Assembly: GCA_023253795.1 (NCBI GenBank)
Contig: JALRFG010000018.1
Coordinates: 13,084-18,953 of the forward strand
Length of the DNA stretch: 5,870 bases
Direction of reading: 5' to 3'
Origin: Methylocystis sp.
Lineage (GTDB): Bacteria > Pseudomonadota > Alphaproteobacteria > Rhizobiales > Beijerinckiaceae
Part shown: positions 1 through 5,605 of the stretch, in pieces
How positions within the stretch are numbered: the first letter of the stretch is position 1
How the letters are laid out: each line of letters starts with the position of its first letter
The notes under the pieces: model-generated
Seen by the model: the letters and a program-made list of their open reading frames with translations, nothing else
What the model was told of the DNA's origin: nothing
The model's database searches: none
Made by a program: the position numbers and the translations under genes

Positions 1-929
1 AAACGCTCAGCCAATAATGCAAGGGTCTGCGCGACAATCTCGACAGGGTCGCCGCTGTCCGGACGCAGCACAAGCGTCGCTCCGCTATCGATGACGCGCT
101 GACGCAAACGCTCCCCCCAGAGATAATCGACGGCGGCGTAAATATCATAGCTATCGGAAACGACAGCGAAGGTTTTTCCCGGCCTGCCGAATTGCGTCAC
201 CATATTTTCATAGGCGTCATATTCGCCGTCACGTCCCCAGCTTGTGATCGTGGCGTGTTCGGCTGCGGGAATGCTGAACCCCGCCATCGGCGCATGATAG
301 AAATCTCGCGCCGCGACAATCGCCGCCAGCGTATCCGTTCCTTTGAAATTCACCAGATGCGCAAGACCGCCGCGGGCGGCGCTTTCCGGACTGGAAACGC
401 CGCGTGCGCCGAAATCATGAAGTTTGAACGGAAGTTCCGCAGCAGGATCGTCGGCGGTTTTCTCCAGCGCCTCGGCGATCATCTGACGCACATGCCAACT
501 GATCGTCGCAACCGTTGTCGGATACCAGACCCGCAGCAACGCCGTTTCGACATAGCTCGTTAACCAGAAAAATTCCGGATCGGTGTTAACGATACTCATC
601 AACGCATTGTGGACCGGGACCACCAGCCCTTCCGGCGCCGCGCGGATCTCAAGCGGCAAGCGCCCCGCGTGTTTCTCCACAAGATGCATCCAGCCGGCTT
701 CGTTAAACGGCTCGCCATGCGCGTCCAACAGCTCACGTGCTTCCGCAATATGCGTATGTGTGATCGGGCGCAGCAATTCCTGCTTCAGGATCGCCTGCAA
801 CCCAAAGAACAGCGTGCGCGGATAAAGCCCGCCCCGGCTTTCGACATAGGAAAAAACATGCGTCGTTCCGGGCGGATATTGCAGGAAATGACTGGTTTTA
901 TAACTGTCCGTGTTCAGGATCGGATTCAT
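1..929 (-). CDS. nadV: Nicotinamide phosphoribosyltransferase (NAMPT/NadV), 3' end beyond left edge
   Basis: The reading frame starts at the ATG at 929-927 and stays open to position 1, giving the first 309 residues of a protein whose relatives run to about 460-490. The enzyme joins nicotinamide and PRPP to make NMN, the entry step of the two-step NAD salvage route, in the cytoplasm. The protein begins MNPILNTDSYKTSHFLQYPP, the typical NAMPT start. Residues matching active-site positions of human NAMPT are present: Asp8/Tyr10 (human Asp16/Tyr18), HDFGARG at 171-177 with Phe173 and Arg176 (human Phe193/Arg196), FKGTDT at 195-200 with Asp199 (human Asp219, linked to nicotinamide rather than nicotinate preference), AAEH at 222-225 with the catalytic His225 (human His247), and RPDSGDP at 289-295 (human Arg311/Asp313). 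The only visible ribosome-site candidate is a GGAG about 10 nt before the start. The gene is divergent from the MarR regulator. It is visibly less GC-rich than the trp genes, with many A/T-ending codons, which may hint at a different origin. The family call is very secure; any operon partners lie outside the window. Confidence 0.95.
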   Translation of the reverse strand, partial: MNPILNTDSYKTSHFLQYPPGTTHVFSYVESRGGLYPRTLFFGLQAILKQELLRPITHTHIAEARELLDAHGEPFNEAGWMHLVEKHAGRLPLEIRAAPEGLVVPVHNALMSIVNTDPEFFWLTSYVETALLRVWYPTTVATISWHVRQMIAEALEKTADDPAAELPFKLHDFGARGVSSPESAARGGLAHLVNFKGTDTLAAIVAARDFYHAPMAGFSIPAAEHATITSWGRDGEYDAYENMVTQFGRPGKTFAVVSDSYDIYAAVDYLWGERLRQRVIDSGATLVLRPDSGDPVEIVAQTLALLAER

Positions 930-969
930 CGGGCGCTCGCTCCGCACCGCCGGATCACACACGGCTGCG

Positions 970-987
970 CTTGTTAGGCTTAACAAG
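970..987. promoter_or_regulatory. 18-bp perfect-arm palindrome, candidate operator
   Basis: The sequence CTTGTTAGGCTTAACAAG has 7-bp perfect inverted arms (970-976 and 981-987) around GGCT. It lies 40 bp upstream of the nadV start and about 180 bp upstream of the MarR gene. It overlaps the -35 element of a candidate plus-strand promoter. Size and symmetry suit a dimeric winged-helix regulator of the MarR type, so autoregulation by the adjacent gene or control of nadV is plausible. No binding motif was compared, so the assignment is inference. Confidence 0.45.
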
Positions 988-1008
988 AATTATCAACAAT
1001 TTTATCTT
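980..1008 (+). promoter_or_regulatory. Candidate sigma-70-type promoter for the MarR regulator
   Basis: TTAACA (980-985), a 17-bp spacer and TATCTT (1003-1008) resemble -35 and -10 boxes in the AT-rich divergent region. Transcription would start near 1015, leaving a leader of about 150 nt before the ATG at 1165. The -35 box overlaps the palindrome at 970-987, which would fit repression by a bound dimer. The boxes are only moderately close to consensus, and I could not pick out an equally good promoter for nadV on the other strand. Confidence 0.3.
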
Positions 1009-1026
1009 TTGTTTCAGCCTGAATTC

Positions 1027-1052
1027 ACTCAAAATGAGTTTTACAGGGTAAA
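1027..1052. repeat. Two abutting 13-bp inverted repeats in the regulator leader
   Basis: ACTCA-AAA-TGAGT (1027-1039) is followed without a gap by TTTAC-AGG-GTAAA (1040-1052). Each has perfect 5-bp arms and a 3-bp centre, although the arm sequences differ. They lie just downstream of the candidate promoter, inside the probable leader of the MarR gene. They could be regulator binding sites. Short dyads in AT-rich DNA can also arise by chance. Confidence 0.3.
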
Positions 1053-1164
1053 CGCAGGATTCAGACTATTATTTAAACTCGCCTTCACCGGCGGACGCCT
1101 ATCTTCCAGACGTCAAAGCAAACAAGAGATGCGAACTGCATCCGCGACACCAGGAGAGAAGAGA

Positions 1165-1677
1165 ATGAAAGCTGCGATCACCGACGATGCGCCAGAAACG
1201 CGCGCCGCAGGCGCCGCTGAAATCCGCCCGGTTTATCTCGAATCCCTGACGCTGGTCGAACGTTTACACCGTGCGCTGCTGGATGTGATCAAGGACGAGT
1301 TCGACCGTCGCAACCGCAGCGACATTAACGCCGTTCAGGCGCTTCTGCTCTATAACATCGGCGACAAGGAGTTAACCGCCAGCGAATTGCGCACCCGCGG
1401 TTATTATCTTGGCTCCAATGTCTCCTACAATGTCAAAAAACTCGTCGAACTCGGCTTCCTGCATCACGCCCGTTCGCGTCTTGATCGTCGCGCTGTGCGC
1501 ATCAGCCTCACGCCGCAGGGACATGAAATCCACGACATTATCGCGGCCTTGTACGACAAACATTCGTTAACTGTGGAGCCCATCGGCGGCGTATCCGCAG
1601 ACGAATTTCGTTCGCTGAACACGTCGCTTGGTCGGCTCGAGCGCTTCTGGACCGATCAGATCCGCTTCCGTCTCTGA
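1165..1677 (+). CDS. ldtR: MarR-family winged-helix transcriptional regulator, LdtR-like
   Basis: This is a 170-residue DNA-binding protein, a usual size for MarR regulators, which act as dimers on palindromic operators. The helix-turn-helix region covers about residues 68-98 (ELTASELRTRGYYLGSNVSY, then NVKKLVELGF). The wing carries the DxRxxxxxLT-type signature (RSRLDRRAVRISLTPQG, 103-119, with Asp107, Arg108 and Arg109). The segment RPVYLESLTLVERLHRALLD (21-40) and the ending RFWTDQIRFRL (160-170) match my recollection of the alphaproteobacterial LdtR group, known in Liberibacter and relatives for controlling an L,D-transpeptidase gene and stress tolerance. No transpeptidase gene is visible here. 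The ATG at 1165 is chosen because AGGAGAG (1152-1158) lies 6 nt upstream and the protein then starts just ahead of the conserved domain. The frame is open further upstream, but without family resemblance. MarR family is nearly certain; the LdtR label is from memory of the sequence and moderately sure. Confidence 0.88.
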   Translation: MKAAITDDAPETRAAGAAEIRPVYLESLTLVERLHRALLDVIKDEFDRRNRSDINAVQALLLYNIGDKELTASELRTRGYYLGSNVSYNVKKLVELGFLHHARSRLDRRAVRISLTPQGHEIHDIIAALYDKHSLTVEPIGGVSADEFRSLNTSLGRLERFWTDQIRFRL

Positions 1678-1711
1678 CGCGCCAAACGCTTTCAGTTTTC
1701 ATGCTTCTTTC

Positions 1712-1754
1712 GCCGGCGGCGCGCATTCATCGCGCAGGCCGGCTTTTTGTTTTT
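1712..1754 (+). terminator. Intrinsic terminator after the MarR gene
   Basis: GCCGGC (1712-1717) pairs with GCCGGC (1738-1743). GCGCG (1719-1723) pairs with CGCGC (1731-1735) inside it, with a 7-nt loop and a small internal bulge. The stem is followed at once by TTTTTGTTTTT (1744-1754). It begins 34 nt after the regulator stop codon. This is a textbook Rho-independent terminator and suggests the regulator is transcribed alone. Confidence 0.85.
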
Positions 1755-1828
1755 GGCGTCCATAGCTGGCGGCGCGGACAGAAAGCGCCTATTTCTGAGA
1801 GATATTGGTCCTCCTGTTGGAAATCGTC

Positions 1829-2941
1829 ATGGGCTGGTCCTTCACCATTGGCCGTTTCAAAGGCACTGCGGTCCGCATTCATGTGACCCTGCTGCTGTTC
1901 CTCGCCTGGATTGGCCTGCGCGCCTGGCAGGAGGGCGGCGCGGAAGCCGCCGGACAAAGCGTTCTGTTCATTTCGGCGGTCTTCGCCTGCGTCGTGCTGC
2001 ATGAATTCGGGCATATCCTCACAGCGCGGCAGTTCGGCATTGTGTCGCCGGAAGTGACGCTGCTGCCGATCGGCGGCGTCGCCGATATGAATCGGATGCC
2101 GGACAAGCCCTGGCAGGAGCTGCTGGTCGCCATCGCCGGCCCGATGGTGAATGTCGTCATCGCCATTGGCCTGATTTTGGCGACCGGCGTCCTCGATCTC
2201 ACCACCGCCGTGGAGATCAGCAACCCCGGCGTCGGCCCGCTCCAACGGCTCGCGGCGACCAATCTGTTTTTGGCGGTCTTCAACCTCGTGCCGGCTTTCC
2301 CGATGGATGGCGGCCGGGTGCTGCGCGCCGGCCTCGCCATGTGGATCGGTCAGGAGAAAGCGACCCGCATCGCTGCCGGCATCGGCCAGATCTTCGCATT
2401 CCTGCTCGGCTTCATCGGCCTCTTCGGCCATCCGATGCTCGTCTTTATCGCCATTTTTATCTACATGGCCGCCGCCGGCGAGGCGCAGATGACCAGCATG
2501 GCCGAGGCCGCCCGCAACCTCGAGGCGACCGCCGCGATGGAGACCAAAATCGCCGCCATCGACCGCGCCGCGACGGTGAAGGAGGCGATCGACCTGCTGC
2601 TCGCCACTTCGCAGGACGTGTTTCCGGTTGTCGATCAGACCGGCCGACTGCACGGCTTGCTGGAACGAAACGACATCATCACCGCTCTGCAGACAAACGC
2701 TGCGGATGCCCCGATTGCGCCTTTCGCCCGTCCGGCTCCGCCGACCATCCGGGAGCACGAGACGGTTGGCGCGGCGCTTCAGCATCTCAACGCCGGCGAT
2801 CCGGTCGGCGTGGTCGACGCCCAAGGTCGGCTGGTTGGTCTGCTGACCCGTCAGTCGCTCGCCGAGGTGATGATGATCCGCGAAATGCGGCCGGACTGGC
2901 GCTTTGGTCGCGACGCGGCCGCCCCGTCGCAGGTTGCCTAA
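1829..2941 (+). CDS. Site-2 protease-type membrane zinc metalloprotease (M50) with CBS pair
   Basis: The product is 370 residues and belongs to the M50 group of intramembrane metalloproteases that carry C-terminal CBS domains. The zinc-binding HEFGH motif lies at 58-62 (His58, Glu59, His62) within a hydrophobic segment. The second motif, FNLVPAFPMDGGR (151-163), supplies the third ligand Asp160. Hydrophobic segments lie at about 16-31, 43-65, 98-122, 142-158 and 182-214, so the protein should be in the inner membrane. Residues about 237-290 and 300-350 form two CBS repeats (VFPVVDQTGRLHGLL and VGVVDAQGRLVGLL), which in other proteins bind adenosyl nucleotides. The start is set at the ATG (MGWSFTIGRFKGTAVRIHVT), which is how close relatives begin. 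A TTG eight codons earlier (1805) is also in frame. The ribosome site is weak (GGAA, about 7 nt upstream). There is no PDZ domain, unlike RseP, so calling it RseP would be wrong. The substrate is unknown. It follows a terminator, so it probably has its own promoter, which I could not identify. Confidence 0.9.
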   Translation: MGWSFTIGRFKGTAVRIHVTLLLFLAWIGLRAWQEGGAEAAGQSVLFISAVFACVVLHEFGHILTARQFGIVSPEVTLLPIGGVADMNRMPDKPWQELLVAIAGPMVNVVIAIGLILATGVLDLTTAVEISNPGVGPLQRLAATNLFLAVFNLVPAFPMDGGRVLRAGLAMWIGQEKATRIAAGIGQIFAFLLGFIGLFGHPMLVFIAIFIYMAAAGEAQMTSMAEAARNLEATAAMETKIAAIDRAATVKEAIDLLLATSQDVFPVVDQTGRLHGLLERNDIITALQTNAADAPIAPFARPAPPTIREHETVGAALQHLNAGDPVGVVDAQGRLVGLLTRQSLAEVMMIREMRPDWRFGRDAAAPSQVA

Positions 2942-2963
2942 CGCCGCTCTGCGCCTTAAGGGT

Positions 2964-2978
2964 CTGCGGGCCCCGCAG
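2964..2978. repeat. GC-rich palindrome between the M50 gene and trpG
   Basis: CTGCGGG-C-CCCGCAG is a perfect 7-bp-arm palindrome in the 72-nt gap. As RNA it could form at least a 5-bp stem. No T-run follows, so it is not a standard intrinsic terminator. No tryptophan-rich leader peptide was seen in this gap, so classical trp attenuation is not supported. Confidence 0.35.
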
Positions 2979-3013
2979 CGCGGCGGCCCGACGATTTATG
3001 AGATGGTCGACCC

Positions 3014-3628
3014 ATGTCCAATGTCACGCTGATCGACAATTACGACAGCTTCACCTTCAATCTTGTCCATTACTTCGGGCAATTGGGGGCGAATGTGACC
3101 GTCCATCGCAATGACGCCGTCAGCGTCGACGAAGTGATCGCCGGCAACCCGGATGCGATCGTGTTGTCGCCCGGTCCCTGCACGCCCCATGAGGCGGGCG
3201 TTTGCCTCGATCTCATTCGCGCCGCCAGCGACACGATCCCTATGTTTGGCGTCTGCCTCGGCCATCAGTCGATCGGCGAAGTGTTTGGCGGCGAAGTGGT
3301 GCGCGCGCCGCTGCCGATCCATGGCAAGATGGCGACCATCCAGCATAGCGGCGATGCTTTGTTTCGCGACATCGAAGGCCCGTTTCAGGCGACCCGCTAT
3401 CATTCGCTGGTGGTGAAACGCGACACCCTGCCCGATTGCCTGCGGATCACCGCCCAGACCCCCGACGGACTGATTATGGCGCTGTCGCACACCAGCCTGC
3501 CGGTGCATGGCGTGCAGTTCCACCCCGAGAGCATCACCTCGCAGCACGGCCACAAGATCCTGCGCAACTTCCTCGATCTTGCCGCAGAGTGGAACGCCAC
3601 GCAGCGCGGCCGGAGCCAGGTGGCGTGA
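3014..3628 (+). CDS. trpG: Anthranilate synthase component II (glutamine amidotransferase), TrpG
   Basis: This 204-residue class I glutamine amidotransferase frees ammonia from glutamine for the partner TrpE, which turns chorismate into anthranilate. The protein opens with LIDNYDSFTFNLVHYF (6-21), characteristic of TrpG/PabA. It has the oxyanion-region motif SPGPCTP (52-58), the nucleophile Cys81 in GVCLGHQ, and His170 and Glu172 in VQFHPES, so the catalytic triad is complete. Its length matches a free-standing subunit rather than the fused TrpEG found in some Rhizobiales. GAGATGG at 3000-3006 is a fair ribosome site 7 nt before the ATG. trpE is not adjacent; the gene upstream is the M50 protease. 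TrpG-type proteins can also serve as PabA in folate synthesis, but the following trpD and trpC favour the tryptophan role. Cytoplasmic. Confidence 0.96.
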   Translation: MSNVTLIDNYDSFTFNLVHYFGQLGANVTVHRNDAVSVDEVIAGNPDAIVLSPGPCTPHEAGVCLDLIRAASDTIPMFGVCLGHQSIGEVFGGEVVRAPLPIHGKMATIQHSGDALFRDIEGPFQATRYHSLVVKRDTLPDCLRITAQTPDGLIMALSHTSLPVHGVQFHPESITSQHGHKILRNFLDLAAEWNATQRGRSQVA

Positions 3629-3677
3629 CGCGCGACGGCAGTCGTTTGACGACCTGCGCATATTCGATCGACGACCG

Positions 3678-4697
3678 ATGAAGAATTTCAAATCCTATCT
3701 CGCCGCCATCGCCGCCGGCGAGCCGCTCGCCGAAGCGGAGGCGCGCGCCGTCTTCTCGCTGAGCCTGATCGGCGAAGCGACGCCGGCCCAGCTCGGCGCC
3801 TTTCTGATGGGACTACGGCTGCGCGGCGAAACGGTGGATGAGATCACCGGCGCCACCCGCGCCATGCGCGCCGCCATGATCCCGGTTGAAGCGCCGCCCG
3901 ACGCCATCGACATCGTCGGCACCGGCGGCGACGGCGCCGGCACCTGGAATATTTCGACGCTGGCCGCGATCATCGCCGCCGCCGCTGGCGCGACTGTCGC
4001 CAAACATGGCGGCAAGGCCTCCTCCTCGCGCTCCGGCGCCTCCGATGTGCTGGGCGAACTGGGGGTTCGGGTCGGCATGAGCCCAGCCGCCGCCAGCGCC
4101 TGCCTGCGCGAAGCCGGGATTTGCTTCATGGCCGGACCAACCCACCATCCGGCGCTGCGTCACGCCGGGCCGGTCCGTGCCGAGCTGGGCGTGCGCACGA
4201 TTTTTAATCTGCTGGGGCCGCTGTCCAATCCGGCGCGAGTCGAGCGACAGGCGATTGGCGTCTATTCCCGCGACTGGCTGGAGCCGCTGGCCCGCGCCCT
4301 GCGCGATCTTGGCGCGAAGCGCGTCTGGCTGCTGCATGGCGCTGACGGGCTGGACGAGGCCACGACCACCGCCGCCACCCATGTCGTGGCGCTGGAGAAT
4401 GGCGCGATCCGCGCCTTCGACATCTCGCCAGAGGAGGCCGGCCTGCCCCGCGCGACCGCGCAGGACCTTGTCGGCGGCGACCCGGCCCATAACGCCCAGG
4501 CGCTGCGCGCGGTGCTGGAAGGCGCGAAAAATCCCTATCGCGACATCGCCGTGCTCAATGCGGCCATCGCCCTGATCGTCGCGGAACGCGCCGGCGATTT
4601 GCGCGATGGCGCGCAACAGGCGGCGCAGGCGCTCGACAGCGGCGCCGCCCTCGACAAGCTCGAAGCGCTGATCCGGCATTCGAACCGGGACGCGTAA
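3678..4697 (+). CDS. trpD: Anthranilate phosphoribosyltransferase, TrpD
   Basis: The 339-residue protein transfers the phosphoribosyl group of PRPP to anthranilate, step 2 of tryptophan synthesis. The PRPP-binding loop GTGGDGAGTWNIST is at 81-94, and the KHG/SRSG region is at 109-120. THHPALRHAGPVRAELG (155-171) and RTIFNLLGPLSNPA (173-186) are diagnostic of the family. GLDEAT at 224-229 supplies Asp226 and Glu227 for metal binding. At 109-113 the protein reads KHGGK where many TrpDs have KHGNR; that Asn contacts anthranilate, so the Gly112 is noted as odd. The ATG at 3678 gives the usual family N-terminus (MKNFKSYLAAIAAGEPL). The frame is open upstream into trpG, but that extension is low-complexity and unlike the family. 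No good Shine-Dalgarno is seen. The 49-nt gap after trpG contains a small GTCGT-TTG-ACGAC hairpin (3641-3653) without a T-run. Probably cotranscribed with trpG. Confidence 0.96.
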   Translation: MKNFKSYLAAIAAGEPLAEAEARAVFSLSLIGEATPAQLGAFLMGLRLRGETVDEITGATRAMRAAMIPVEAPPDAIDIVGTGGDGAGTWNISTLAAIIAAAAGATVAKHGGKASSSRSGASDVLGELGVRVGMSPAAASACLREAGICFMAGPTHHPALRHAGPVRAELGVRTIFNLLGPLSNPARVERQAIGVYSRDWLEPLARALRDLGAKRVWLLHGADGLDEATTTAATHVVALENGAIRAFDISPEEAGLPRATAQDLVGGDPAHNAQALRAVLEGAKNPYRDIAVLNAAIALIVAERAGDLRDGAQQAAQALDSGAALDKLEALIRHSNRDA

Positions 4698-4703
4698 CGC
4701 AGC

Positions 4704-4734
4704 GCCGAATGGGATGGCCGAATGGGATGGCCGA
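4704..4734. repeat. 13-bp tandem repeat, 2.4 copies, in the trpD-trpC gap
   Basis: GCCGAATGGGATG occurs at 4704-4716 and again at 4717-4729, and a partial third copy GCCGA follows at 4730-4734. The array is bracketed by the direct repeat ACGCAGCGC (4697-4705 and 4734-4742). A further doubled heptamer GCTAATC follows at 4741-4747 and 4749-4755. It looks like slippage or local duplication in non-coding spacer; no function is evident. Confidence 0.85.
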
Positions 4735-4772
4735 CGCAGCGCTAATCGGCTAATCAATATACAGAAACGCAT

Positions 4773-4789
4773 GGACGCGCGGCGCGTCC
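4773..4789 (+). promoter_or_regulatory. Strong hairpin just upstream of the trpC ribosome site
   Basis: GGACGCG (4773-4779) and CGCGTCC (4783-4789) form a perfect 7-bp GC-rich stem with a 3-nt loop. It ends 3 nt before the GGA (4792-4794) that is the likely trpC Shine-Dalgarno core. The same CGTCC (4785-4789) can instead pair with GGACG at 4792-4796, which would cover the Shine-Dalgarno. No T-run follows, so termination is not expected. A translational, pausing or RNA-stability role is inference. Confidence 0.4.
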
Positions 4790-4802
4790 CCGGACGAAGC
4801 AG

Positions 4803-5594
4803 ATGACCGACATCCTCAATCACATCGAAGCCTATAAGCGCACCGAAATCGCTGAAGCCAAGGTGCGAATGCCCTTCGCGGCGCTGGAGCGTCAGGTGCG
4901 CGACCATGATCCGCCGCGCGGCTTCGTTCACGCCATCGAGCGCAAGCTTTCCGAACGCCGCATCGCGCTGATCGCCGAAGTGAAGAAGGCCAGCCCGTCG
5001 AAGGGCGTGATCCGCGCCGATTTCGATCCGCCGGCGCTGGCGAAGGCCTATGAAGAGGGCGGCGCCGCCTGCCTCTCCATTCTCACCGACGGACCATCGT
5101 TTCAGGGCAAGCTCGAATATCTGGAAGCGGCGCGCAAGGCGACGCATCTGCCGGCGCTACGCAAGGATTTTCTCTTCGATCCCTATCAGGTCTATGAGGC
5201 GCGCGCCTACGGCGCCGATTGCATCCTGATCATCATGGCGGCTGTCGACGACGCCGAGGCCAAGGCGCTCAACGCCGCCGCGCATGATCTGAAAATGGAT
5301 GTGCTGGTCGAGGTTCACGACGAACGCGAACTGGATCGCGCACTGGCGCTGGAGACGCGGCTGATCGGCATTAACAACCGCAATCTGCATGACTTCAAAG
5401 TGTCTCTCGACGTCAGTGAACGCCTCGCCGAACGCGTGCCGCGCAACAAGATCATCGTCTCCGAAAGCGGCGTCTTCACCCATGAGGACTGTCTGCGACT
5501 GGAGAAGTCGCACATCTTCACCTTCCTCGTAGGCGAAAGCCTGATGCGTCAGGCGGATGTGACGGCGGCGACGCGGAAATTGCTGGCGGGCTGA
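4803..5594 (+). CDS. trpC: Indole-3-glycerol phosphate synthase, TrpC
   Basis: The 263-residue single-domain (beta/alpha)8-barrel enzyme closes CdRP to indole-3-glycerol phosphate with loss of CO2 and water, step 4 of tryptophan synthesis. Catalytic and binding residues known from the family are visible: Glu59 and Lys61 in LIAEVKKASPSKG (57-69), Lys121 in LRKDFLFDPYQV (119-130), Glu170 in VLVEVH, Asn191 in GINNRNL (189-195), and Glu221/Ser222 in VSESG (219-223). The phosphate-binding end FLVGESLMRQ (241-250) is intact. It is not fused to TrpF, unlike the enterobacterial TrpC. The ATG at 4803 gives the expected family N-terminus (MTDILNHIEAYKRTEIAEAK), with GGACGAAG (4792-4799) as a modest ribosome site. 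It lies 105 nt after trpD, an unusually long gap for this cluster. No intrinsic terminator is visible in the 11 nt before the convergent glpD end. Confidence 0.97.
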   Translation: MTDILNHIEAYKRTEIAEAKVRMPFAALERQVRDHDPPRGFVHAIERKLSERRIALIAEVKKASPSKGVIRADFDPPALAKAYEEGGAACLSILTDGPSFQGKLEYLEAARKATHLPALRKDFLFDPYQVYEARAYGADCILIIMAAVDDAEAKALNAAAHDLKMDVLVEVHDERELDRALALETRLIGINNRNLHDFKVSLDVSERLAERVPRNKIIVSESGVFTHEDCLRLEKSHIFTFLVGESLMRQADVTAATRKLLAG

Positions 5595-5605
5595 TCGCGC
5601 CGGCG

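Noticed and set aside
192..977. Several plus-strand open frames over the left end
   Set aside because: They are antisense to the nadV frame, which is continuous from 929 to 1 and matches NAMPT along its whole length.
910..1164. Upstream in-frame extension of the MarR gene
   Set aside because: The extension covers the AT-rich promoter region and the start of nadV and has no family resemblance, while a strong AGGAGAG site marks the ATG at 1165.
1727..2824. Long minus-strand open frame (365 codons) opposite the M50 protease gene
   Set aside because: It is a GC-rich antisense shadow with Arg/Gly/Asp/His-rich low-complexity translation and no recognisable domain, opposite a gene with clear motifs.
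2942..3013. A trp attenuator or leader peptide before trpG
   Set aside because: There is a GC-rich palindrome, but no short reading frame with clustered Trp codons and no T-run.
3507..3677. In-frame N-terminal extension of trpD reaching back into trpG
   Set aside because: The extension is the out-of-frame reading of trpG and gives Ser/Arg-rich sequence. The family N-terminus begins at the ATG at 3678.
2996..3691. Minus-strand open frame opposite trpG
   Set aside because: It is an antisense shadow of a gene with a complete catalytic triad, with no domain of its own.
3813..5147. Minus-strand open frame of 444 codons spanning trpD and the start of trpC
   Set aside because: It runs antisense across two confidently identified trp genes and their spacer. 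Its Gly/Arg/Ala-rich composition is typical of shadow frames in GC-rich DNA.
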